Source of the DNA: Periconia sp. R9002
Lineage: Eukaryota > Ascomycota > Dothideomycetes > Pleosporales > Periconiaceae
NCBI GenBank assembly: GCA_023627715.1
Contig: JAMAHW010000002.1
Location: 1 to 64,000 of the forward strand
DNA length: 64,000 nt
Direction: 5' to 3'
In this document: in pieces, positions 46,042 through 55,052 of the stretch
Layout: the number at the start of each line of letters is the position of its first letter
Position numbering within the stretch: position 1 is the first letter of the stretch
Position numbers and translations under genes: made by a program
Notes under the pieces: model-generated
Seen by the model: only the letters and a program-made list of their open reading frames with translations
The model's database searches: none
Told to the model about the DNA's origin: nothing

Positions 46042-47170
46042 TTGTGCAAGTACTCAAATCTTCGAGACTCCAAGAACCGCAATTGAAGAGTGAGGATGGG
46101 GATCTAAGAAGAGGGGCGCATCGGGAGGGGTAACCGTGTTATATGTATCTCTACGTAGACGCAGATTATCTTGGAAACTCTATCTCCGAACCAAACCCAT
46201 CAATTGGACTAGATCATTTCTTCTTTTTACGCGACGCGACTGACACACACACGCTTATAACATGGCTTGGTCCTGCACTCCACAGCGCCGCTAATCGATA
46301 GTTGAGAGAAACCATTGCATAATGTGAATGTTAGGCTGGGGGGGCGATGATAAGCTGCCGTTTAGTTGGACTGGGGGTGCTTTATCGATAAGAGGGGGAT
46401 AGCATCACCTATCCAAGGTTAGCGTTCTTGTAGAACGAACTCTAATCGGCTCTCAATGGATACATCTCGCATTTTTGTAGATGAGATTCACAGCTACTAA
46501 TCAAAAAATGTTGTTTACTGTTTCCACCTACAGCTCTTGTTTTCTGAAATGTGATACGGAATTTAAATCAATGCAGATTGCCAATTCACACGAAGCACCA
46601 TCCTCCACGGTTCAGACATCCAACCCTCTAAATTCGCAAGTTTCTACAGTATTGATCCCACGGAATCATCATTCCTGCTAAAGACTATCTCGTGGGTTCC
46701 ACGTTGATTAGTTGCAGATATGATGGAGATGTCGGTTCTCTCGCTTGGGACTGCCGAATCTGCACGAGCGACATCGGCTGAGTGGGTCCAGATCACATAG
46801 ACTATTCGAACTAAGAATGTACTTGGTATTTAGGTATCCTTGGGTATATAATCTGGACTTTGGATGTTTCTTGTACCAATCTCACAAGTATTCTATAATC
46901 TGAAGAGTTATTGAAAGTACTATACACAGCACTTGAAGTGCATCTCTAGCAGTCAAGTAGTTCACAGGTTTATGACGAGATAATCGAAAACAAATACCTC
47001 CTTCTCGGGACCCTTATTCCACCCAACTCTTTGAAGCTCAAGTGCTTGAATGTTTACTCATCTCAACTCAATCCTCCCAGAACGCTTAGAAATCCCACTC
47101 ATCAGTCCAAGTCCTTTCCACCATCCAGTCAGTCTAGCGGAATCTTAGAAATCACACGTGATCTCATGGT
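46042..47170. other. Intergenic with fragment of duplicated viperin 3' flank
   Basis: About 1.1 kb. The left part is the amine-oxidase promoter. The segment 46756-47140 is a diverged duplicate of 50897-51251 (separate entry). Nothing else recognised. Confidence 0.5.
46756..47140. repeat. Duplicated viperin 3' flank, copy 1
   Basis: Colinear with 50897-51251, starting GAATCTGCACGAGCGACATCGG in both and including shared blocks such as CAGCACTTGAAGTGC and GAGATAATCGAAA. The right end corresponds to the last codons of the viperin gene; there the reading is broken (the positions of Cys and the final Trp of viperin have become TGA). It is a pseudogene remnant of a second viperin copy. Confidence 0.75.
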
Positions 47171-49644
47171 TTAGCAGGCTTGCGATGAGTTAGATGCGGC
47201 CGCTGAGATCAAATCAGCAGCTTTCAGGCCCAACATAGTGAGCGGCAATTGTAGAAAACTGCTAAGAATGCGGGGGAACACCGAGGCATCCACGACTCGC
47301 AAACCCTTCACCCCGTTTACGCGAAATTGGGAATCGACGCAGTGGGTTTGCGCACCTCCAGCACCCATTCTGCAAGTAGACCCTGCATGATGCGAGAAGG
47401 ATTCGTCGAGCAAGCTCTGGCGAAGACTCACGCCCTCGGCAGGCTGCACAAGGGGAAAGGAGCAGTTGGTTCTCTAGCTCGACCGAAGACTCGCTGTAGA
47501 AGCTCTAAAATGGGGGGTACAAAATTACTCCATGTAAGTCAAGAAGCATTGAAACCTTGATGTATACATACCTCCTGCCTCAACCAAAGCATTCAACTCT
47601 CTCTCCATACGCGCCATTGAACCAGTCGAAATTGATCTCTGGAACGTCGCGTGGGTTCGCCGAGCGCAACGTCACTGTTCCTTTTGCTTCCTCGCCAGGA
47701 GTCTGACTTCTCAACATGGACATGGAAAACATCTCTGGCGCAGGTGGTGGTCTTTCGAAGCCAGGGTAGAATCCGCGAAATACCATCCCTGCGTAACCCC
47801 AGAACCAAATGTCTGTGTCCTCATTCTCGCTCTGGCTAGTGCGATACCGCATAGAGAGAGTAGCCGCGCCTTGGGTATAAGGCCCGAAGCCATTCTGCCA
47901 TTGCAGGAAACAAGGATCGGACTCATTGAGCTGCATCGTGCAGGCCGCCATAGGGTCGTCCCCAAATGGCACTGAGGCGTTCACGCGAAAGATGCCTTCA
48001 ATATGATCTTGCAAGTAGGCGCCCTATTAGAAGAACAGTTAGGCATATTTTGTCGGAGGAACGAGATACTATTTTCGAATCTAGGAATGATGACGCGTAA
48101 TACTTACCACGGTGGGAGAGTCGACTATGACGTTGATTCCAAGGTTTTCCAGCTCTTCGCGAGGACCAATGCCACTCAACTTGAGGATCTGAGGCGTGTT
48201 GAAGGTACCGCCGGCAACGATGACCTCCCGTGTTGCAGTGATCTAGATTGTTGACACGATTTCCGAAATTAGCGCTGTCCATCCAAGCTTCGATATGCCA
48301 TCTTGGAATAACTCACATTTTTCAAGACGCCTGACTGCGAAGCGTTGTAACGTTCGTCCGCAGCATACAAAGCCTCACCCTCCATGTATTCAACGCCGTA
48401 AGCAGTATTTTCTTTGAACAAGACCCGAGTCGCTAGAGAGTTGGGGCTAACAGTAAGGGGAAATCCTGCCTTGACCGTCTCCGTAATGTAATTGCGCGGT
48501 CCAGATCGACGTTTGTTCTCATCACTTGATGTAACGATCTCATAAATTCCAGGGGCATAGCTGTTCTCTGGAGCATTCGAGTCACGATTGAGGAGTTCTG
48601 TGAGATGCTCCATGTTCTTGACCGTAACGTTCTCCGTTTCCAAGGCGGCATTGAACATGATCGGGGCGACATTCGGCCTTTCCGTTATGTAAGAGGCGTT
48701 GTTGATATTCGACTGTTTTTCGTTTAGCAGGTCTCATGCTTACAAGCAAGTTAGATGTGCAGAAAGAACTCACAGATATAATTCCATCGAATCCATGATT
48801 AGGGTCTCCGGGCGAGCAATATATACAGTTATCCACTGCCAGGAAGTACGGTGCCATGGCCTTTGCACTCCACGATGGATCCGATGTGTAGTTGGCCATC
48901 CAATCCCACTGGTAATAAGTCAGCTTAGCTTCACAAAACACATAAACTATGTGTCTAGACGCACCTCGCTTTCGGGAGCCTTAGCCCAATTCAGGGCATT
49001 GACTTGACCGCTCCCACCAAGGATGGCCCCTCGAGGGTACAAGATACCAAGGCTAAACGAATGGTTAGTGGGATTACCTAGTGATGAAAGAAGCGATCCC
49101 TTACGGCTTAGCATCAGGTGGTGGCAGGAATCCGTAATAAAGAGATCCATTCGTGAGCTGAGAGGTAAACTTCGAGTCCCGGCGATTCTGCGTTTCATTA
49201 CGCCAGTGACTGATTCAGAAATTCCAGGAATGCCCTGGCTCGGCTGCAGCAACACTTGAGCTGAAAGCCTCTGTCAATTTCTCTATAAGAATCCTAAAAA
49301 AGGCAAGAGTGTATGAGGTCCAGGTGGAATTCGAATCACTCTTGTGTCTCATACTTACAGCGCTGGAATCGTTTGCAGTAGAGAGTCCCCTCGATCACCG
49401 CCCGCTTCAATCAGAAACACAGAATGCCCTTTCCGTGCAAGACTTGCACTGTGAAATCGCGTGTCAGAGAAATTGTTTGTTGATAGGGTCGCTTTGTATC
49501 AGATACTGCTTACGCTACGGTGCCACCGCCTGTTCCAGAGCCCACGACAATATATTCGTACTGCGACTGATTCTGCGAAGTAGGGTATGCGCTCGCAAAA
49601 GAGAAGGCAGCAGTCAAAATTGGGAGAAATTCGAGCCAGGTCAT
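47171..49644 (-). pseudogene. GMC oxidoreductase pseudogene
   Basis: Related to secreted FAD-dependent glucose-methanol-choline oxidoreductases. It starts at 49644 with a signal peptide (MTWLEFLPILTAAFSFASA), then the FAD loop VVGSGTGGGTVAASLA spliced over an intron. Later landmarks are PRGAILGGSGQVNALN, TREVIVAGGTFNTPQILKLSGIGP and SFSHHAGSTCRMG with VDASVFPRI near the end. At least eight introns can be placed. Lesions: an in-frame TGA at 49217-49215 after HSWNF; a frameshift at a GA run near 47594-47604; another in the C/T-rich run near 47450-47461. Both frames continue homologously beyond each lesion, so this is a decayed gene rather than a wrong model. Sequencing error cannot explain all three easily. 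Confidence 0.8.
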
Positions 49645-49909
49645 TGTGAATTTTAGATTTCTTGGTGAGTAACAGTGAAGAAGGTCCGGTGAGATGGAAA
49701 TTCACGAGGTCGAACTTGCTGAACTTATATATCGCGCATGTCTTTCCATAATCTTCACTCCATAGTCCACAGCCGTTTCTATCTTAGGATATATGACGCA
49801 CAATTATCTCTTCCAATTCACGGATTTAATGTGATGGGCACATATCCGGGGCTTGATCAAGCTAACGAGCGCTTTGTTTTTGTATCGCTACCGATTGTCA
49901 GCCCAGCGA

Positions 49910-50006
49910 GCTGTCACTTTCAGAAAAGTATTAGCCAGCCGCCTAGAAAGCTGTCACTTGCGGAGGAGTATTGGCCAGCTACCTGGCGAGATGTCATTGC
50001 CAAGTC
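49910..50006. repeat. 40-bp tandem repeat, about 2.4 copies
   Basis: Units at 49910-49949 and 49950-49989 begin GCTGTCACTT and share GTATTRGCCAGC; a partial third begins GATGTCATTG at 49990. Upstream of the GMC pseudogene. Confidence 0.65.
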
Positions 50007-50080
50007 ATGAACCTAGCCAATCGCGTCATCACATAACGAAAAAGTAGCTACTGAAGGATAGGTGCTTATACAGGTCTAAA

Positions 50081-50116
50081 ATAACTTGTTATTCTATCAG
50101 ATAACTTGTTATTCTA
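50081..50116. repeat. 20-bp tandem repeat, two copies
   Basis: ATAACTTGTTATTCTA occurs at 50081-50096 and 50101-50116, separated by TCAG. It is AT-rich and non-coding. Confidence 0.65.
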
Positions 50117-50679
50117 ATTAAATCAGCCTCATATTCCTCCGATGCTAGGTACCTATAGAGTAAGGTAGTTTTCCGTCCATAGATTTGGTAGTTTTAATAG
50201 TACTTTTGTATAATTCCTATTGCGCTAATACGCAATTGTTCCTGGTTACCCTTCTTATGTGATACCTATCGCACGTGGTTCGCAGCCGTACCAGAGGCGT
50301 ATTGCTCAGAGTCGTCACAATAATCAGGAAACTAGGACTCTAGGAGGGTAGCTAGCAAGGCAAAGCAGAATGTTTCATAAAGCTTAGCCTTAGCGCTGCA
50401 TATGTTAGCCTCTACTCATGATTGTTCCGTATATACAAAATTCTTCTTAAAGCATCATGTAAAAGTATAGGAAAAATACGATATATACCATCTTTTGTAT
50501 ACACGGGTCGCCCAAACCTACCCAGACACATAATTCGCTGATAAGACCAATCATCTTCTATGAAACTGAGTTACGAGCCAAAGATGATTCACTCCGCGTC
50601 TTGAGAGGCTGTGCAATTGTGCAAACCCAAGCTTTTGTTCCAGCGTGACTGACGCAAGCCTTGGGTGTAGAGTGGCATT

Positions 50680-50895
50680 ACTTCTAATTCCTTCCCTCAA
50701 GAACCCTAAACTTCCACCAAAAACTTATTACTAATTTTTCATAAGCTGTAAGCAAATATTCACTGGGAAATTGAATTGGATCCTCACAGAGTATTGCTAG
50801 CAGATATTCACTATATTAGTAGACTAGGGCTCCGACCTACATAAACTAAACTTCATTCTTATCTTTACCTGTATTAGGTCCGGTCATGTTACTCC
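50680..50895 (+). pseudogene. Remnant of a duplicated UMP/CMP-kinase-like 5' end
   Basis: Two blocks match the upstream and exon 1/intron 1 part of the intact kinase gene. Block 50680-50723 (TTCCCTCAAGAA, AACTTCCACCA) matches 52458-52504. Block 50872-50895 (TATTAGGTCCGGTCATGTTA and on, 24 identical bp) matches 52571-52594, which spans the exon 1 end. The coding sequence between the blocks has decayed. At 50896 the kinase intron sequence joins directly to the viperin 3' flank, marking a tandem-duplication breakpoint. Confidence 0.7.
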
Positions 50896-50896
50896 A

Positions 50897-51251
50897 GAAT
50901 CTGCACGAGCGACATCGGATGAGTGGGTTAGTGGGTCCGGATCATACAGACTATTAGAACTAAGAATGTAGTCAATGATTCTTGACTTGGACTTTTTTAT
51001 ACCAATCCCACGGCTAGTCAGTCATTTGAAGATTTATTGAAGGTACCATACACAGCACTTGAAGTGCGTCTCCAGAGTAGTTCGTAACTCCATAAAGAGA
51101 TAATCGAAAGTAACACTGCATTCTCAGAGCCGTTATTCCATTCAACTCGTAAGAGCTCGAATTTTTACCCATATCCACTCCATCCTCCCAAAACGTTCAG
51201 GAATCCCTCTCACCAGTCCAACTCCTTCCCACCATCCAGACAGCCTCCCGC
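50897..51251. repeat. Duplicated viperin 3' flank, copy 2
   Basis: Colinear partner of 46756-47140. Here its right end is the intact 3' end of the viperin gene. Gaps and substitutions are spread along the alignment, so the duplication is not recent. Confidence 0.75.
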
Positions 51252-52259
51252 CTCCGTACTCCCCCAATCTCTCTCCCTCCCCCAATCATAGACCCCACCC
51301 CTTCTCTCAAACGCCTCCCGATCCCACACAACCTCCGCCATAGCCTGCTTCACTCCAACCTCCAAAATCGACCGACTCAGCTTCAGCCCGCCGGGCCCCT
51401 TATCCAAAAAGCGCATCTCCTCATCAAGCAGCAAATAACTCCCTGCCATCGTGCTATTATCCTCGGGCACGAAGCACTCCAAATGTTTATGGCGATTGCA
51501 AAACGTGTTCCACTGCTCGTCCGTGACGAGGAATTTCCGCGCGTCTCGGATCCTCGTTTCATCTTCGTTCTCCCCTTCGACGATTAGGCATTGGAAGACT
51601 TTCCACCGGAATGGGGCGAGTTGTGTGATTTGAGACACCATGTCTTCTGACCAGTTGTATGCGTTGACGACGGTGTTGAGCTTGAATTTGATGCCGTATT
51701 TTCTGCACCAGCTCGCGACGCGGACAAGCTGTTCTACGTGCTTGTCGCCGTCGTCGCCGCGTCCAATCACCTCGTTCGTCTCTTTCACAAAGGAGTCACA
51801 AGATACGGCTAGGATATCGATGTACTTTCCGTACTTCTCGAGAAAAGACTCGGTGATCTTGCTGCCGTTGCTGATGATGCTTACGCTGTCGAGATGCAGC
51901 TCTTCTTTGCTGTACGCGACGAGTTTTGCTAGGAAGCGTGGGTGGAGGAAGGGTTCACCGCCCGCGATGTTGAGCTTCTGCATGCCGGCCTCATGGAGGA
52001 GCTTGAGGCCTTGTTGGGCTTTGGAGATAGGCAACATTGTCGAATTTGTGTCCGTATGAAAGCAAAAACCACAGGCATAATTGCACTGGCGAGAGGGGAA
52101 GTAATTAACGGATATTGGGGCGTCGGGGCTGGTTTGTTCTTTCTGGGTTCGGAGTTGGAGTGCTTGTTCATGGTGTTGATATAGGTGAACGGCGATCAAG
52201 ATGCAACTGAGAACTGGCCAGTAAGCAGAGAGTAATTCGAAGATTTGTAAGAGCACCAT
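51210..52259 (-). CDS. Viperin-like radical SAM enzyme (RSAD2 homologue, ddhCTP synthase type)
   Basis: Radical SAM protein strongly resembling vertebrate viperin, which converts CTP to the chain-terminating ddhCTP. Single exon; start at 52259 (MVLLQIFELL) gives 349 residues, close to human viperin; an upstream in-frame ATG at 52427 would add 56 residues without family resemblance. A hydrophobic/amphipathic N-terminus (1-26) could bind ER or lipid-droplet membranes. The cluster is CNYACGFC (C59, C63, C66). Other viperin landmarks are KLNIAGGEPFL, SIISNGS, ILAVSCDSF, EVIGRG, RWKVFQCLIVEGEN, and a C-terminus ending ELDW, as in human viperin (the C-terminal Trp region recruits the Fe-S assembly machinery there). 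It is divergent from a nucleotide kinase gene. Product is inferred from family. Confidence 0.93.
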   Translation of the reverse strand: MVLLQIFELLSAYWPVLSCILIAVHLYQHHEQALQLRTQKEQTSPDAPISVNYFPSRQCNYACGFCFHTDTNSTMLPISKAQQGLKLLHEAGMQKLNIAGGEPFLHPRFLAKLVAYSKEELHLDSVSIISNGSKITESFLEKYGKYIDILAVSCDSFVKETNEVIGRGDDGDKHVEQLVRVASWCRKYGIKFKLNTVVNAYNWSEDMVSQITQLAPFRWKVFQCLIVEGENEDETRIRDARKFLVTDEQWNTFCNRHKHLECFVPEDNSTMAGSYLLLDEEMRFLDKGPGGLKLSRSILEVGVKQAMAEVVWDREAFERRGGVYDWGRERDWGSTEAGGCLDGGKELDW

Positions 52260-52515
52260 TTTGTTCGTGGTTTCGTGGAAGTGCGTTGAAGTCTGTTTGT
52301 TTCGTGTTCGTATTTCCTTGTGAGTACTCGGAACGGGAAGGTAGAGAATGGCAGGTGCGGCCAGCGGCAGTAGCGTTCTTGTACCAGATAAAGATATCAC
52401 CGATGCTTCCTTTTGGCACTTTCCCAATTGATTGTTCTACTCATCGCACCTAAATATACTTCCAATACTTTCCCTCAAGAATCCCAAACTTCCACCACAA
52501 AAGCAAACATTCACC
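52260..52515. promoter_or_regulatory. Shared divergent promoter of viperin and nucleotide kinase genes
   Basis: 256 bp between the two start codons. It is compact enough to act as one bidirectional control region. No known motif was recognised. Confidence 0.5.
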
Positions 52516-53331
52516 ATGTCAGCAGAGCGGGGCCCCGACGCACCCAAACCAAACTTCCTCCTCATCTTCATATTAGGTCCGGTCATGTTACTCCACATAA
52601 ACAACAAACTTAAAGCATCTCACTAACATGCACGCAAACAACAGGAGCCCCAGGTGCTGGAAAAGGCACTCTTTGCTCGTACTTAGCACAAACATATAAT
52701 TTGGACCACATCTCAATCGGCGATGCACTCCGCTTGTACATGCAACAAAACCCACAAACGCCTCTGTCCTCCCGCATCAAGGACAAACTTGCTAACCAGG
52801 GGTTTCTTTCATTCTTGGAACTAAGACCGTTTGTGGAAGAAGGGATACAGGACGCGGTCAAGAGTCGGCGGAATGGGATTCTGATAGATGGGTTCCCTAG
52901 GTCTGTGCAGCAGAGTGGGGACTTTGATGCATGGGCTGAGGAGGCGGGGATCTGGAGTGGGAAGGCAGAATTGATGTTGTTGCTGAAGGTAGAGAGGGCG
53001 AGAGCGAAAGAGAGGTATCTTGCACGAGCTAGAGATGATAATGATAGTGGGGAGAAGTTTGAGCGGCGTTATGATGAGTTTGAGAGGGAGGGTTGCGGGG
53101 TCGAGGAGAGATATAGGAGGAAGGGTGTGCTTATTGAGGTGAGTTTCTCTTCGCAATTTTCCCTTCTTTTTTGTGGTTCTCCAGCTGAGTTTTGTTGATA
53201 ATTGTTTGTAGATTAATGCGAATGGTTCTAAGGAGGAGAATGTGAAGGAAATGAATGGGAAATTGAGAGAGAATGACGTGTGGCGGAAAGTTTTGGTCGA
53301 AAAGGAAGTGGGGGAAGCTGTGACAGGTTGA
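52516..53331 (+). CDS. UMP/CMP-kinase-like nucleoside monophosphate kinase
   Basis: Adenylate-kinase-superfamily NMP kinase. Exons 52516-52576, 52645-53138 and 53212-53331 give 224 residues. Walker A is GAPGAGKGT (21-29), the NMP site ISIGDALR, the core DGFPRS, and a short LID with RARDDND followed by a KFERRYDEF helix, which is the short-LID form of UMP/CMP kinases. The residue after FPR is Ser rather than the Asn usual in UMP/CMP kinases, so substrate preference is uncertain. Intron 1 has an atypical donor GTCCGG, but phase and protein continuity require it. Next to viperin, it would supply CDP/CTP or phosphorylate ddh-nucleotides; this is inference from the vertebrate RSAD2-CMPK2 pair. Confidence 0.85.
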
Positions 53332-53477
53332 AGTGGAGGTTCAATCCAAGAACACATCTGATTGATTGGAAATTATGCAGGCGATGGAGTACGACATGGC
53401 GGGGAAAGCGGAGCCGAACAAGAGTCTGATAATGAGCGTTCGAGCAGAAGTCAGAACAATCACAAATACACCAAACC

Positions 53478-54445
53478 ATGGCATCTTCTGATCTCAGCGC
53501 ATCGTCTCTCTTCAGTGTTCGCGGATTGGTTGCTGTTGTGACTGGAGGAGGAACAGGTAGTCCTTCCTTCACGTCCAGTACTTTCCACGCACTCACAATG
53601 CAGACAACTAACCATTAAAAGGCATTGGTTATATGATCACCAAAGCCCTAGCAGCCAACGGCGCCAAACGCATCTACATCATCGGTCGCCGACAAGATAT
53701 AATCAATCAAGCCGCCAGGACCATCGACCCGACCATTGTAATACCACTCCAAGGCGACGTGACCGACCTTTCCTCCCTCCTCCAGCTCTCCGAAACCATT
53801 CAATCCTCCACCGGCTACGTTAACCTTGTGGTAGCCAACGCCGGCGCAATGGGTCCAAGACCTTTAAAACCATCGCCAGGTTCCACAACACCGCCTACGC
53901 TATCCGAGTATCGCGCTCACGCTCTGAAAGCTCCAATGGAAGACTTCACGCAGACTTATGCTGTCAATGCTACAGCCGTACACTACACCGCCCTTGCATT
54001 CCTGGACTTGCTAGGCGAAGGCAACAAATTGCAAAACATGGGTCCCGACTGGCGCAGCCAGATCATAGCAACGAGTAGCATCGGCGGGTTCAGTCGCCTA
54101 AGGGGTGCGTCGTTCGCGTACAACAGCAGCAAAGCAGCGGTCACGCATATGATGAAGATGATGGCCACGGCATTTGTGCCCTACGGGATCCGGTGTAATG
54201 TGCTGGCACCGGGGATCTTCCCGAGCGATATCACCACTAGCATTTTTTCGAACAGTGCAGTAGCAGGAGCGGAAGGCAAAGTGAAGAAGTTCGAGAGGGA
54301 GATGATTCCTGCGGAGAGAGCGGGCAAGGAGGAAGACATTGCGGGTGCGATACTCTGGATGGCCGGAAAGGCTGGGTGTTATTTGAATGGGAGCGTGGTG
54401 GTTGTAGATGGGGGTAGATTAGGGACACTCACTTCGACATATTAG
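53478..54445 (+). CDS. Short-chain dehydrogenase/reductase
   Basis: NAD(P)-dependent Rossmann oxidoreductase of the classical SDR type; substrate unknown. Exons 53478-53556 and 53622-54445 give 300 residues. The cofactor loop TGGGTGIGYMITKALA spans the intron. VVANAGAMGPR is the NNAG motif, the catalytic set is Ser in SSIGGFSRL and Tyr/Lys in YNSSK, and RCNVLAPGIFPSDIT is the PG motif. The C-terminal VVVDGGRLG is typical. It follows the nucleotide kinase in the same orientation after 146 bp. No link to pyrimidine metabolism is visible in the sequence itself. Confidence 0.92.
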
Positions 54446-55052
54446 TTTATTAGTGACTTGACGAATCTACGAATGACATGGTGCTGATCAGATGTTGTTC
54501 CATCCCGTATTGACTTGAGGGAACCGTAGAGAAGACCGTAGTACGGACTTCAAGGACTGCAAAACACTTGCTAAGTACGTGTCTATAGGTGTAAATAGAA
54601 CGGGTTCTCATAGCCTAACAAGTATCAAAAGTGTTTTCTTCTTCGCAATTAATTGGTGTAATCAGTCACGGTATCAACACTGGTTTGGATCTCAGGTAAC
54701 GTCCTTTGGCTAGGGACATGCTCACAGGTAACCATTGAATCTAACAAGTATAAGGATCAAGAGATGGTTTAACGGCTTGCGTTTCTTTGGTGGAGAAGAG
54801 AAATCTCCCTTTGTTTATCCTTGATCAGAATCACTGTAGAAATAGTCTACATAACTAATGCCCTTATCTAACAGATCCAGCAAGCAGACCACATTGCTAA
54901 ACCAAGATGCACTATACTAGCTTCACTTAACTATCCAGTTTCTGCTAGTTCACTATCTTGTCCACCCAAGAATCTCCATCCAACGAAAGTAAACCCAAGA
55001 ACAAATCCGTGAAATTCCTTATGCCTCTCGTTTATGTAGCGGAGAAATGCAA
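54446..55052. other. Convergent intergenic region with a dispersed repeat copy
   Basis: About 600 bp between converging genes. 54695-54732 is the inverted copy of the dispersed palindromic repeat. No coding sequence recognised. Confidence 0.5.
54695..54732 (-). repeat. Dispersed palindromic repeat, copy 2 (inverted)
   Basis: Reverse complement reads GTTACCTGTGAGCATGTCCC, then TAGCCAAAGGACGTTACC. It aligns with 57226-57261 and 41156-41191. Confidence 0.5.

Larger units (their letters stand above)
49645..51209. other. Intergenic region with tandem repeats and duplication breakpoints
   Basis: About 1.56 kb without an intact gene. It holds a 40-bp tandem repeat (49910-50006), a 20-bp tandem repeat (50081-50116), fragments of the 5' part of the UMP/CMP-kinase-like gene (50680-50895) and the second copy of the viperin 3' flank (50897 on). 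Confidence 0.6.
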
